Shown: positions 5,827 to 14,290 of the stretch, piece after piece
Numbering within the stretch: position 1 is the stretch's first letter
Layout of the letters: the number at the start of each line of letters is the position of its first letter
Assembly (NCBI GenBank): GCA_021781855.1
Contig: JAJXWC010000024.1
Span: forward strand, 1-18,482
DNA from: Bacillota bacterium
GTDB taxonomy: Bacteria; Bacillota; Bacilli; Lactobacillales; Streptococcaceae
Direction of reading: 5' to 3'
Length of the DNA: 18,482 nucleotides
The notes under the pieces: model-generated
Seen by the model: the letters and a program-made list of their open reading frames with translations, nothing else
What the model was told of the DNA's origin: nothing
Database searches by the model: none
Program-made: the position numbers and the translations under genes

Positions 5827-7266
5827 TCAAATTTTGACCTTTTGCATGACGCTCACATCGACTTCTTCTGCTGCTTTACGTCCTTCACGAATTGCCCAAA
5901 TCACTAGCGAGGGGCCTCGTCTAGCATCTCCTGCTACGTAAACTTTCGGATTATTTGTCGCATAATTATCATAAATCTCTTGCACACCAAATGTATCCAA
6001 CAAGTTTTTCTCGGCTCCGACAAAGCCCATTGCAAGTAAAACAAGGTCAGCTTCCAACACACTTTCTGTTCCTTCAATCAGCTTAAATCCGGGACCGACT
6101 TGAATCAGTTTCAATCCAGCCACAGCACCTGTGCCATTATCAACAAATTCTGTCGCTGTTACGGTGTAAGCGGTCAAGTCTTTGTTCCCCGCAAATTCAC
6201 CTTCTTCTTGACCATAACCGTGTTTCAGCACCATTGGCCATTCAGGCCACGGATTATCCTCACGACGTTCTAAAGGCAAACTTGGCGTGATTTCGAGCTG
6301 ACGGACAGATTTTGCACCGAGACGAATGGCAGTCCCGATACAGTCATTGCCCGTATCGCCACCTCCAATCACAACCACGCGCTTGCCCTCAAGGCTTTTA
6401 GGAACATGATGCTCCCCAGCTTCCAAGACTGTTTTCGTGGTTTCCGTCAAAAAATCTACTGCAAAGCGAATGCCTGAAAGCTCACGCCCTGGTGCTTTCA
6501 AATCACGAGGAATCCCTGCACCAATCGCCAAAATAATCCGGTCATACTGCTCAGAGAGCGTCTCGTAGGTCAAATCTTTGCCAATTTCCGTATTCGCTAC
6601 AAATTCAACACCGAGTTTGGTCATCAGGTCAATACGCTGCTGGACAACCACTTTATCCAACTTCATATTGGGAATCCCATACATCATCAAACCACCGAAA
6701 CGGTCTGATTTTTCAAAGACGGTAACGGAATGCCCGAGTTGGTTCAAGCGCCAAGCTGCCGCCAACCCCGCAGGTCCAGAGCCAATGACGGCGATTTTCA
6801 CGCCTGTACGTTCGGCTGCTTCACCCATTTCTTTGACCCAGCCATTTGCATTTGCCGTGTCTCCAATGAAGCGCTCATTGTCTTTGATGGTAATGCCAGA
6901 GCCGTGCAAAGCTTCCGCACAAGCTTTTTCACAGGGCGCTGGACAGACGCGTCCTGTAAACTCTGGAAAAGGATTGGTCAGACTCATGCGCTCATAAGCC
7001 TTGCGCACCGCCCCACGATAGACAAGGTCATTCCACTCTGGAATATGATTGTCATTTGGACAGCCTGAGACGGCACGTTTTCCACCGTAGAAAATACCGT
7101 GATGACAGAAAGGCACATCGCAGTGCATACAACGTGCTGCTTGCTTTTTACGTTCTTCATTTGACAAAGGAATTTGCAATTCCGCAAAATCACGTACACG
7201 TTCTGCCAATTCGCGATAGGGGTTGTCAACCCGTTGATATTTCAAAAATCCATTCGGATCTGCCAT
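5827..7266 (-). CDS. gltD: Glutamate synthase small (beta) subunit
   Basis: A 479-residue FAD and iron-sulfur protein that takes electrons from NADPH and passes them to GltB. The N-terminal domain holds the cysteines for two iron-sulfur clusters: C46, C49, C54 and C69, then C108, C112 and C116 in CPAPCEKAC. The FAD-binding Rossmann motif is GSGPAG (162-167) followed by VTVFEKSDRFGG. The NADPH motif is GGGDTG (301-306), and the second FAD contact is VYVAGDARRG near the C-terminus. Its ATG shares one base with the gltB stop (TAATG), and GGGAGG lies 7 bases before it, so translation is coupled. Its length matches the family (about 470-490). Related NADPH-dependent subunits such as those of dihydropyrimidine dehydrogenase share this fold, but the gltB neighbour settles the call. 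Confidence 0.95.
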   Translation of the reverse strand: MADPNGFLKYQRVDNPYRELAERVRDFAELQIPLSNEERKKQAARCMHCDVPFCHHGIFYGGKRAVSGCPNDNHIPEWNDLVYRGAVRKAYERMSLTNPFPEFTGRVCPAPCEKACAEALHGSGITIKDNERFIGDTANANGWVKEMGEAAERTGVKIAVIGSGPAGLAAAWRLNQLGHSVTVFEKSDRFGGLMMYGIPNMKLDKVVVQQRIDLMTKLGVEFVANTEIGKDLTYETLSEQYDRIILAIGAGIPRDLKAPGRELSGIRFAVDFLTETTKTVLEAGEHHVPKSLEGKRVVVIGGGDTGNDCIGTAIRLGAKSVRQLEITPSLPLERREDNPWPEWPMVLKHGYGQEEGEFAGNKDLTAYTVTATEFVDNGTGAVAGLKLIQVGPGFKLIEGTESVLEADLVLLAMGFVGAEKNLLDTFGVQEIYDNYATNNPKVYVAGDARRGPSLVIWAIREGRKAAEEVDVSVMQKVKI

Positions 7267-10200
7267 TAGATTGCCTCCCTTTGCACTTTCTCAAAAGTTT
7301 CTTTCACTAATTCGTCGCCTGATAGCCCTGTTTGTGCCAGCTCACGCTCGACATCGTTGATATGGTGGAATTCGCGCGGATAGACCTTCACAAATTTACC
7401 GACTTCTGCTTCCCAATTTTCAAGGATAAAACGTGCTTTAGCAGAGTTCGTATAGTTCAGATGATTTTCCAGCAAAAGTTGCAACACTTCGTCGCCATGT
7501 GTCTCACCAAATTTATACAAATCGACCATTTCATGATTGACTTTGCTTGCAAAGTCGCCTTTGACATCATAAACGTAAGCCACACCGCCAGACATCCCTG
7601 CACCAAAATTGCGCCCTGTTGTGCCGAGCACCACAGCGACACCACCAGTCATATACTCACAACCGTGGTCACCGACCCCTTCAACGACGAATTGTGCACC
7701 AGAATTACGCACGCCGCAGCGCTCGCCAGCACGGCCACGGAAATAAGCTTCTCCACGGATTGCGCCAAAAAGTGAGACATTGCCGATAATTGAGGTATTT
7801 TCAATATCATAGGCGGCATCAACCGGTGGCTTGACAATCAAACGACCGCCTGAAAGCGATTTACCGATATAGTCATTTGCCTCGCCAATCAGCGTAATTT
7901 CCATGCCCGCTGTCGCATAAGAAGCAAAAGATTGACCCGCTGTGCCGGTGTATTCGTACTTAATCGCACCGTCCTGTAAACCAAAATTACCATAGCGTTC
8001 AGCAACCCAGCCCGCCATGCGTGCGCCAGTCGTCCGATTAATGTTTTTAATCTCCTCTTTGACCATCGCCATACTACCTGCATCAAGCGCTGCTTGTGTA
8101 TAAGCGTCCAGTTCACGCCAAGGACGACTTTCAGCAAATGGATTTTCATGTTTCGTCGCAATAGGGAGTGTCTCACCAAGCATACGACTGAAGTCGAGTC
8201 CACGCATCTTTTCTGGAACATCACTCTTGGCGCGAAGGAGTTCAGCGTGCCCAACCAGCTCCGTAATAGAGCGGAAGCCAAGCTCCGCAAGAATTTCACG
8301 GAGTTCCTCTGCCATGAAGAACATGAGACGGACGATATGCTCAGGTTTGCCCATAAAATTGGCACGGAGTAAAGGATTTTGTGTGGTAATGCCGACAGGG
8401 CAAGTGTTCAGGTGACAGTTTCGTGTCATGATGCAGCCGATAGCAACAAGTGCCAGACTAGCAAAGGAATATTCTTCAGCGCCCAACATCGCTGCAACTG
8501 CAACATCACGTCCTGTCACAACTTTACCGTCTGTTTCAAGTACCATGCGGTCGCGCAAATTATTCATCGTGAGGGTTTGATGAGCTTCGACCAAGCCCAT
8601 TTCCCACGGCAGACCCGCATCGCGTGTAGAATTACGCGGACTAGCCCCCGTACCACCGTCGTAGCCTGAGATAACGACTTTGTCTGCGCCTGCTTTAACA
8701 CAACCTGTGGCAATCGTGCCGACACCTGTTGAGCTCACCAATTTGACATTGATTTTGGCATAAGGATTGATTTTTTTCAGGTCAAAAATCAGTTGCGACA
8801 GGTCCTCAATCGAGTAAATATCATGATGAGGTGGTGGCGAAATCAAGCTGACGCCCGGTGTTGAGTTGCGGACTTCGGCAACCCACGGAAAAGCTTTGCG
8901 TCCCGGAAGCTGACCGCCTTCGCCTGGCTTTGCACCTTGCGAAATCTTGATTTGGATTTCTTCAGCGGACATGAGATAAGCAGCCGAAACGCCGAAACGA
9001 CCCGACGCCACTTGTTTGATTTTTGAATTGTATTCTGTCCCATAGCGCTTGGCATTTTCACCACCTTCGCCAGAATTGGATTTTGCGCCAATGGAATTCA
9101 TCGCCTCAGCGATACATTCATGCGCCTCTTGGCTAAGCGAACCAAAACTCATGGCACCAACTTTGAAACGTTTGACGATTGAGCTTGCAGGTTCGACCTC
9201 GGACAATGGAACACTTGGGCGTTCTGAACGAATTTCCCAGATATGACGCAGACTGGTCGGCTGTTTTTCCGCTTCTTCGTTGAGATGCGCCGTATATTTT
9301 TTGAAATCCTCATAGTTGTCACGGCGAACAGCATTTTGGATTTGGTAAATCATGATGGGGTCATAAATATGGTGTTCGCCTTCATCAGCGCGGTATTGGA
9401 AGCTTCCGCCTGTCTCCAACATATCTTTTGCCTTATGACCATAAGCTTTCTCATAACGCTGACGATATTCGTGCTCGATCTGTGCGAGCGAAAGCCCACC
9501 GATACGTGTCGTAGTGCCTGCGAAGTATTTATCAACGACTTCTTTGGATAAACCAATCGCTTCAAAAAGCTGTGCCCCCTTGTAGCCAACGATGGTCGAA
9601 ATGCCCATTCGGCTCATGACCTTGACAATGCCTTTTTCTGCCGCATGACGATAATTCTCAAGTTGCTCGGCAGAGCCGTGCTCCCAATCTTTGAGTGTGG
9701 CATAAGCGCCATAGGGATGAATACCTGACGCACCGTAACCAACGAGTGCCGCATAGTGATGCACCTCGGTCACTTCAGCCGTGTCCACGATAATATGGAA
9801 TTTACTGGCTGCCCGACGTCCAAGCATATAGTGATAGAGTCCCGATAAAGCAAGCAAAATCGGCATTGGTACTTTATTTTGGGCAAAATCACGGTCTGAC
9901 AAGACAATAATCGTTGCACCATCATTAACCAAACCTTCAACCTTGTAAAAAAGCTTATTCAAGGCATTTTCGAGAATATCATTTTTATCGTATAGTGTTG
10001 AGACAATTTCGGTATGATAGTGTGCCTCTTTCAGCGCCAAAATTTTCTCAAAATCAGCCGTTGACAACACCGGGCTGCTCAATTTTAATTTGCGGACATT
10101 ATTGACCGAATTTTCAGCGGGATTCCCGTCTTCGCCCAGATAAGTCTCAGTGCCAATGACAATTCGCTCACGAATGGCATCAATCGGCGGGTTTGTCACC

Positions 10201-11708
10201 TGTGCAAATTGTTGTTTGAAGAAAGTATAGAGCGACTGCGCTTGGTCAGACAAGACTGCCAAAGGGGCATCAAAGCCCATCGAAATAATTGGCTCCTCGC
10301 CTGCGCTCGCCATCGGCAGCATCACCGTGCGAATAACTTCGTCATTGTAGCCAAAGAGCTTCCACATGGTGTTGAGCTTTTTGGAAGGGACTTCTGATGT
10401 TTTTGACGACTCTGTCAGTTCTGATAAGGTTTTTAAGCCTTCTGACAGCCATTTTTGATAAGGATGCTGACTAGCATAATGCGCTTTGACCGCTTCGTTG
10501 CGAATAATTTCGCCCTTGTCCGTGTTGACCAAAATCATACTCCCCGGACCAAGCACGGATTTTTCGATGATTTCGCTTGCTGGGATATCAACCACGCCCG
10601 ACTCGCTAGAAGCGATGACAAAACCGTCTTTTGTCACAATATAACGATTAGGGCGCAAACCATTGCGGTCAAGTCGCGCACCAACCATCGTGCCATCTGT
10701 AAAGACCAGTGCCGCAGGCCCATCCCAAGGCGCAATATGGCTCGTCGCATATTCATAAAATGCCGAAAGTTCAGGGCTGAGTTTCGCCTCATGCCCCCAA
10801 GCCTCTGGAATCATCATCAGCAAACTTTCAGGAATATCGCGCCCATGACGATAAAAGTATTCCATGCAGTTTTCAAGTTTTGCCGAGTCTGAATTATTTT
10901 CATTGTACATCTCAATATCATGGACTTTCATCCAGTTTTCAGCTCCGCGAAGTGTGTTAATTTCGCCATTGTGCGCCAAAAAACGAAAAGGCTGTGCACG
11001 GTTCCAACTTGGAAATGTATTGGTCGAAAAACGGCTGTGTGTCAGCGCAATATGACTCTTGAAATCGGCATCAGACAGGTCGGGATAGAAAAGTTTGACC
11101 TGATAAGCATGCAGCATCCCTTTGTAAACCACCGTCTTGCTTGACAGCGAACAAATATACAAATCATTTTCATCAAAACGCTTTTCAAGTGACCGCCGAA
11201 TCTGAAAAAGCGAATTTTCAAAATCACCGTCCTCAGATTTCTCAATGAAAACCTGCACAAAAGCCGGCATAATCTGCTGCGCCGACAGCCCACAAGCCTC
11301 ATAGTTAAAGGGAACATCGCGCGTGAAAAGAACTTCATGACCTTGCGCCTTGACTGCTGCTTTGATGGCTTCAAGTGCTTCTCTGCGCTTGGTTGCTTGG
11401 CGAGTTAAGAAAAATTGTCCGACAGCGTATTCATCTGCTGCCGGTAGCTCAATTTCTTGTTCGTGTGCAATCTTAACAAAAAAATCGTGCGGCATCGCAA
11501 GCAAAACACCTGCACCGTCACCTGTTTCTGGCTCTGCACCAGTCCCGCCGCGATGATTCATCCTTGTCAGCATCGTCATCGCGTGTTCTACGAGCAAATG
11601 GCTCGCTTGTCCATCTATTTGTGCGATAAAGCCCATCCCGCAGGCATCCGACTCGAAAAACGGCTCCCAGAGTGTTGTTTTTAGGGCATTTTCAGCTTTT
11701 TTGTCCAT
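7266..11708 (-). CDS. gltB: Glutamate synthase large (alpha) subunit
   Basis: A 1480-residue enzyme that, with GltD, makes two glutamates from glutamine and 2-oxoglutarate using NADPH. The class II amidotransferase domain starts at C23 in DACGMGF, so a 22-residue propeptide should be removed. RFSTNTFPSW and AHNGEINTLRG are typical of this domain. A central domain precedes the FMN-binding synthase domain (SGEGGENAKRYG, SPPPHHDIYSIEDL, SGYDGGTGASP). The 3Fe-4S cysteines are in CIMTRNCHLNTC near residues 1090-1105. A C-terminal beta-helix domain ends the protein (GRAGERCGVRNSGAQF region). GAGAGG precedes the ATG by about 5 bases. It is first in the operon, with a clear promoter and a possible CodY box. 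The length is normal and there is no frameshift. Confidence 0.96.
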   Translation of the reverse strand: MDKKAENALKTTLWEPFFESDACGMGFIAQIDGQASHLLVEHAMTMLTRMNHRGGTGAEPETGDGAGVLLAMPHDFFVKIAHEQEIELPAADEYAVGQFFLTRQATKRREALEAIKAAVKAQGHEVLFTRDVPFNYEACGLSAQQIMPAFVQVFIEKSEDGDFENSLFQIRRSLEKRFDENDLYICSLSSKTVVYKGMLHAYQVKLFYPDLSDADFKSHIALTHSRFSTNTFPSWNRAQPFRFLAHNGEINTLRGAENWMKVHDIEMYNENNSDSAKLENCMEYFYRHGRDIPESLLMMIPEAWGHEAKLSPELSAFYEYATSHIAPWDGPAALVFTDGTMVGARLDRNGLRPNRYIVTKDGFVIASSESGVVDIPASEIIEKSVLGPGSMILVNTDKGEIIRNEAVKAHYASQHPYQKWLSEGLKTLSELTESSKTSEVPSKKLNTMWKLFGYNDEVIRTVMLPMASAGEEPIISMGFDAPLAVLSDQAQSLYTFFKQQFAQVTNPPIDAIRERIVIGTETYLGEDGNPAENSVNNVRKLKLSSPVLSTADFEKILALKEAHYHTEIVSTLYDKNDILENALNKLFYKVEGLVNDGATIIVLSDRDFAQNKVPMPILLALSGLYHYMLGRRAASKFHIIVDTAEVTEVHHYAALVGYGASGIHPYGAYATLKDWEHGSAEQLENYRHAAEKGIVKVMSRMGISTIVGYKGAQLFEAIGLSKEVVDKYFAGTTTRIGGLSLAQIEHEYRQRYEKAYGHKAKDMLETGGSFQYRADEGEHHIYDPIMIYQIQNAVRRDNYEDFKKYTAHLNEEAEKQPTSLRHIWEIRSERPSVPLSEVEPASSIVKRFKVGAMSFGSLSQEAHECIAEAMNSIGAKSNSGEGGENAKRYGTEYNSKIKQVASGRFGVSAAYLMSAEEIQIKISQGAKPGEGGQLPGRKAFPWVAEVRNSTPGVSLISPPPHHDIYSIEDLSQLIFDLKKINPYAKINVKLVSSTGVGTIATGCVKAGADKVVISGYDGGTGASPRNSTRDAGLPWEMGLVEAHQTLTMNNLRDRMVLETDGKVVTGRDVAVAAMLGAEEYSFASLALVAIGCIMTRNCHLNTCPVGITTQNPLLRANFMGKPEHIVRLMFFMAEELREILAELGFRSITELVGHAELLRAKSDVPEKMRGLDFSRMLGETLPIATKHENPFAESRPWRELDAYTQAALDAGSMAMVKEEIKNINRTTGARMAGWVAERYGNFGLQDGAIKYEYTGTAGQSFASYATAGMEITLIGEANDYIGKSLSGGRLIVKPPVDAAYDIENTSIIGNVSLFGAIRGEAYFRGRAGERCGVRNSGAQFVVEGVGDHGCEYMTGGVAVVLGTTGRNFGAGMSGGVAYVYDVKGDFASKVNHEMVDLYKFGETHGDEVLQLLLENHLNYTNSAKARFILENWEAEVGKFVKVYPREFHHINDVERELAQTGLSGDELVKETFEKVQREAI

Positions 11709-11742
11709 AAGTACCTCTCGTCTCGAAAAAGTTTACTTCTCT

Positions 11743-11771
11743 ATTTTACATGAATTTAAGAAAAATATCAA
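11743..11771 (-). promoter_or_regulatory. Promoter of gltBD
   Basis: Minus strand: TTGATA (11766-11771), 17 bases, TAAAAT (11743-11748). Each hexamer matches consensus at 5 of 6. The leader to the gltB ATG is about 28 bases. Confidence 0.75.
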
Positions 11772-11786
11772 TATTTTCTGACGATT
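11772..11786. promoter_or_regulatory. Possible CodY box upstream of gltBD
   Basis: TATTTTCTGACGATT matches the CodY consensus AATTTTCWGAAAATT at 12 of 15 positions and directly abuts the -35 of gltB. CodY control of glutamate synthase is known in lactococci. At three mismatches this is suggestive only. A second AT-rich inverted repeat, GTAAAAT-TT-ATTTTAC (11797-11812), lies just upstream. Confidence 0.5.
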
Positions 11787-11876
11787 ATAGATAACAGTAA
11801 AATTTATTTTACATTAATCATAAAAAAGAAGAACTTAATATCCGTCTTTATCTTTTCCTGATTCAAAATATCTAAC

Positions 11877-11905
11877 TTGCGTTCAACTGCTGAATATAGT
11901 ATGAT
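11877..11905 (+). promoter_or_regulatory. Possible promoter of the nucleotidyltransferase pair
   Basis: TTGCGT (11877-11882), 17 bases, TATGAT (11900-11905). The -35 is weak (3 of 6) and the -10 good (5 of 6). The leader would be about 50 bases to the GTG start. The TTG at 11877 is in frame but more likely part of this -35 than a start codon. Confidence 0.45.
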
Positions 11906-11960
11906 AGTTTTATCTGAACAGCTTTGTAATATGGCAGATGTGAGTAATCAGGAGGTAATA

Positions 11961-12509
11961 GTGGAATACGAACGATTGTTTAACCGTCTGAATGAGAAAC
12001 TAAAAAAAGAAAATCTAGTACTTGATATTCACTGTATTGGCGGTTTTGTTTTGGAATATTACGGCTTGAAAGCAACTTTTGACATTGATGCTTTTTATCA
12101 TTCTTCTGACAAAGTCGAGCAGATTATTCGTGAAATCGGCGAAGAATTTCACATTGGGACACGCACTGAGCCTTGGCTCAACCAATCTATTACTGACATC
12201 ATGTCCTACTCTGCACACAATGATGAAAAAATAATTTTCTCCGCGAGTCATTTAACTGTGAGTATAAATTCACTCGAATCCGTCCTTAAAGATAAAGTCA
12301 TTGCAGGTCGTTCAAAAGACGAAGATGATATTGTCTCAATCCTCAAAAAATTAAATAAGAGGAATTTAAAAGATTTATATGATATTCTTGAATATTCTGA
12401 TGGGACAACTGATAGTTCTATACTTTTAGATGCCTATCTTAAAGCTTTCGGCGAAAATGCTTTAGATGAATATTTACAAGAACATCCAGAAATGGAGCAA
12501 TTTTTATGA
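11961..12509 (+). CDS. Nucleotidyltransferase-fold protein, DUF6036/AbiEii-like
   Basis: A 182-residue protein. Residues 27-43 carry a nucleotidyltransferase signature: GGFVLEYYG, then TFDID, with D41 and D43 as likely metal ligands. LKDKVIAGRSKDEDDI (109-124) matches the conserved K-AGR-D-DDI block of DUF6036-type proteins. The rest is helical and acidic. The chosen start is a GTG at 11961, because AGGAGG lies 5 bases before it; reading further upstream adds 28 residues without a ribosome binding site. Its stop overlaps the next gene by four bases (ATGA). The pair stands alone on the plus strand among minus-strand metabolic genes and looks more AT-rich, consistent with acquired DNA. Relatives include toxins of AbiE-type systems, but the target and activity here are unknown. 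Confidence 0.75.
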   Translation: MEYERLFNRLNEKLKKENLVLDIHCIGGFVLEYYGLKATFDIDAFYHSSDKVEQIIREIGEEFHIGTRTEPWLNQSITDIMSYSAHNDEKIIFSASHLTVSINSLESVLKDKVIAGRSKDEDDIVSILKKLNKRNLKDLYDILEYSDGTTDSSILLDAYLKAFGENALDEYLQEHPEMEQFL

Positions 12510-12793
12510 TGTCATGGGTTGAATATTATGAAATAGCCGCTATTGAGGCACAGTGGAATTTTAAATTATGGCTCCGTTATCTTAATAAAAGTATTCAGCG
12601 AGATAAAATTAATTTGTCGGATAAAGATATTGAAACGATTCTAAACTCTGATAAATTACAGGACTGGCAACGATACTTTCTAAAACAGGCCGTTAAAGTG
12701 AATACTTTACCTTGGAAGATGACGGTAGAATATTCTGAACCTGCAGATTTTTGGCGATTAAGAGAATATATAAAAAAAAGAGCATTGAAGTGA
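12506..12793 (+). CDS. Small unknown partner of the nucleotidyltransferase-like gene
   Basis: A 95-residue protein with many aromatic residues (W and Y throughout) that appears largely helical. It has no signal peptide, membrane helix or motif I recognise. Its ATG overlaps the previous stop (ATGA), and GGAG lies about 8 bases upstream inside the previous gene, so the two are translationally coupled. A second ATG follows at 12509. The final Lys codon and TGA stop lie in the first six bases of element copy C, so the repeat may have replaced the original 3' end. By position it could be an antitoxin or accessory subunit. It could also be an unrelated passenger. Confidence 0.65.
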   Translation: MMSWVEYYEIAAIEAQWNFKLWLRYLNKSIQRDKINLSDKDIETILNSDKLQDWQRYFLKQAVKVNTLPWKMTVEYSEPADFWRLREYIKKRALK

Positions 12794-12966
12794 TTGCTTC
12801 ATCAGTAGGGGATTCTTTCTCCTGATGTTAGAGTACAATCTGATATCAAAGCTAAAGCTACCAGGTCACTCTGTCCATCTTCGTTGTTCTACACTATACC
12901 AACTTCAACAGTACAGAGTACTGTTGAGCTGTTGGGCCGATTTCACTAACTACACTGCTAAAGCGG
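12788..12966 (+). repeat. Dispersed intergenic element, copy C, joined to an inverted hairpin-mosaic segment
   Basis: It starts AAGTGATTGCTTCATCAG and has a CATCAG/CTGATG hairpin. TGATATCAAAGCT (12841-12853) and CTGTCCATCTTCG (12871-12883) match copy A exactly, but 17 extra bases lie between them. It continues with a perfect hairpin, CAACAGTAC-AGA-GTACTGTTG (12906-12926). GTACTGTTGAGCTGTT and CGATTTCACTAAC (12938-12950) then follow, which are the inverted counterparts of 645-660 (15 of 16) and 625-637 (13 of 13). It lacks the CTAGGTTAAA end of copies A and B. Confidence 0.7.
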
Positions 12967-13013
12967 ATGCCTCTACGATAACAAAACCAAAATAGAAATA
13001 GCAAGCGTCAAAC

Positions 13014-13044
13014 GAAAAAACAGAATTTAAAATTCTGTTTTTTC
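13014..13044. terminator. Bidirectional terminator between the small partner gene and ilvE
   Basis: GAAAAAACAGAATTT, one base, then its exact complement: a 31-base palindrome with a CAGAATT core and flanking A6 and T6 runs. It can stop transcription arriving from either side. Confidence 0.85.
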
Positions 13045-13178
13045 ACTTTTAGCTAAGCAGTTTTCCACTGTCTTTGCCACCTAGGCTACGAAAGACAAGA
13101 ACTTGCCCTCTTAAATAGCATCGTATGGTTGAGCTAAAAGATGACAGAAGCATCTGATATGACTGCCAACAGATTATT
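13045..13178. other. Non-coding stretch downstream of ilvE
   Basis: No supportable gene. CTTTTAGCT (13046-13054) and AGCTAAAAG (13132-13140) are exact inverted copies about 78 bases apart and could close a folded 3' region of the ilvE transcript. CTACGAAAGA near 13085 resembles pieces of the hairpin mosaic at 560-896 (read inverted). Confidence 0.4.
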
Positions 13179-14201
13179 TTAATTAACTTTGTAAATCCAG
13201 CCTTCTGGCGCTTCTACATCGCCAAATTGAATACCAACCAATTCGTTGTAAAGTTTACGAATTGTTGGTCCGACTTCTGTTTCTGAATAAAAAACATGAT
13301 GCTTATCACCGTCATCAATCGAACCAACTGGCGAAATAATTGCGGCTGTACCACAAGCTCCGACTTCGACAAATTTATCCAAATCATCAACATAAACATC
13401 ACCTTCAATCGCTTTTAGCCCCAAACGATGTTCTGCCAAATAAAGCAATGAATATTTCGTGATAGAAGGTAAAATGGATGGACTCAATGGTGTGATAAAT
13501 TCCTTATTTGCCGTAATTCCAAAGAAATTCGCAGCTCCGACTTCTTCAATTTTGGTGTGTGTGCTTGGGTCAAGATAAATCGCATCGGCATATCCTGCTT
13601 CTTTAGCCTCAACTTCGGCTTGCAAAGAGGCGGCATAATTTCCCCCAACCTTTGAACCACCTGTTCCAAGTGGTGCGGCTCGGTCATAATCTCGCGAAAT
13701 TACAAATGATGATGGAGCCAAGCCGCCTTTAAAATAAGAACCGACAGGCATTGCAAAGACAGTAAAAATGTACTCTGTCGCAGGCTTCACGCCAATCACA
13801 TCGCCCACTCCAATAAGCAGCGGACGTACATACAGTGTTGCTCCCGTGCCATAAGGTGGTACAAACTCTTCATTTGCTTTTACAACTTGCATCACAGCAT
13901 CAATGAATTTTTCAGTTGAAACTTCTGCCATACGTAAGCGGCTGGCAGTCTGCTGCAAGCGTGCAGCATTACGGTCTGGACGAAAAAGTTGAATAGAGCC
14001 ATCTTTTGTACGATAGGCTTTCAAGCCCTCAAAACCTTGTTGTCCATAGTGCAATGCGGGCGAACTTTCTGAAAGATGCAGTGTCGCGTCTCCAGTCAGC
14101 ACTCCATCATCCCATTTTCCATCTTTAAAATATGAAATATAACGAAACGGTAAATTTCGATATTCAAATCCCAGATTTTCCCAGTCAAGTTCTACAACCA
14201 T
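13179..14201 (-). CDS. ilvE: Branched-chain amino acid aminotransferase
   Basis: A 340-residue fold-type IV PLP enzyme that exchanges amino groups between glutamate and the keto acids of Leu, Ile and Val in the cytoplasm. Motifs include HYGQQGFEGLKAYR (substrate pocket), RPDRNAARL, the PLP lysine in GGSKVGGNYAASL, and EVGAANFFGI near 220-230. GACGTAAIISPVG near 285 is the phosphate-binding region, and the protein ends APEGWIYKVN as lactococcal IlvE (BcaT) does. The ATG at 14201 is chosen because GGAGGG lies 7 bases upstream; an in-frame TTG at 14216 overlaps that ribosome binding site. A near-perfect CodY box lies 3 bases from its -35, fitting the known CodY repression of this gene in lactococci. 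It is divergent from the MscS-like gene. Confidence 0.95.
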   Translation of the reverse strand: MVVELDWENLGFEYRNLPFRYISYFKDGKWDDGVLTGDATLHLSESSPALHYGQQGFEGLKAYRTKDGSIQLFRPDRNAARLQQTASRLRMAEVSTEKFIDAVMQVVKANEEFVPPYGTGATLYVRPLLIGVGDVIGVKPATEYIFTVFAMPVGSYFKGGLAPSSFVISRDYDRAAPLGTGGSKVGGNYAASLQAEVEAKEAGYADAIYLDPSTHTKIEEVGAANFFGITANKEFITPLSPSILPSITKYSLLYLAEHRLGLKAIEGDVYVDDLDKFVEVGACGTAAIISPVGSIDDGDKHHVFYSETEVGPTIRKLYNELVGIQFGDVEAPEGWIYKVN

Positions 14202-14225
14202 TAGTTCGCCCTCCAAAGCTTTTTT

Positions 14226-14234
14226 TGTTATAAT
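14226..14234 (+). promoter_or_regulatory. Extended -10 promoter of the MscS-like gene
   Basis: TGT-TATAAT (TATAAT at 14229-14234) preceded by a T run, almost identical to the hscC -10 region (TTTTTTGTTATAATTGAT). There is no good -35. The start would be near 14241, about 50 bases before the ATG. Confidence 0.55.
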
Positions 14235-14236
14235 TG

Positions 14237-14265
14237 ATTATAGCTCTTTTATGAGAGAAATTCAA
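14237..14265 (-). promoter_or_regulatory. Promoter of ilvE
   Basis: Minus strand: TTGAAT (14260-14265), 17 bases, TATAAT (14237-14242). Its -10 is 2 bases from the -10 of the opposing MscS-like promoter, so polymerase cannot occupy both at once. Confidence 0.75.
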
Positions 14266-14268
14266 GAA

Positions 14269-14283
14269 AATATTCAGAAAATT
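14269..14283. promoter_or_regulatory. CodY box of ilvE
   Basis: AATATTCAGAAAATT matches the CodY consensus at 14 of 15 positions. It lies 3 bases upstream of the ilvE -35 and 7 bases before the ATG of the divergent MscS-like gene, within that gene's leader. Confidence 0.85.
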
Positions 14284-14290
14284 AGGTGCA

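Noticed and set aside
7332..11684. Many antisense or out-of-frame reading frames within gltB
   Set aside because: They are shadows of a long, well-supported, intact gene; none has a convincing start or a recognisable product.
11877..11960. Upstream extension of the nucleotidyltransferase-like protein from TTG 11877
   Set aside because: No ribosome binding site there; the TTG fits better as a -35 element, and AGGAGG lies before GTG 11961.
14202..14216. TTG start of ilvE at 14216
   Set aside because: It overlaps the ribosome binding site that serves the ATG at 14201.
14202..14290. T-box leader for ilvE
   Set aside because: The leader is about 30 bases, with no specifier or T-box sequence; a CodY box explains the control.
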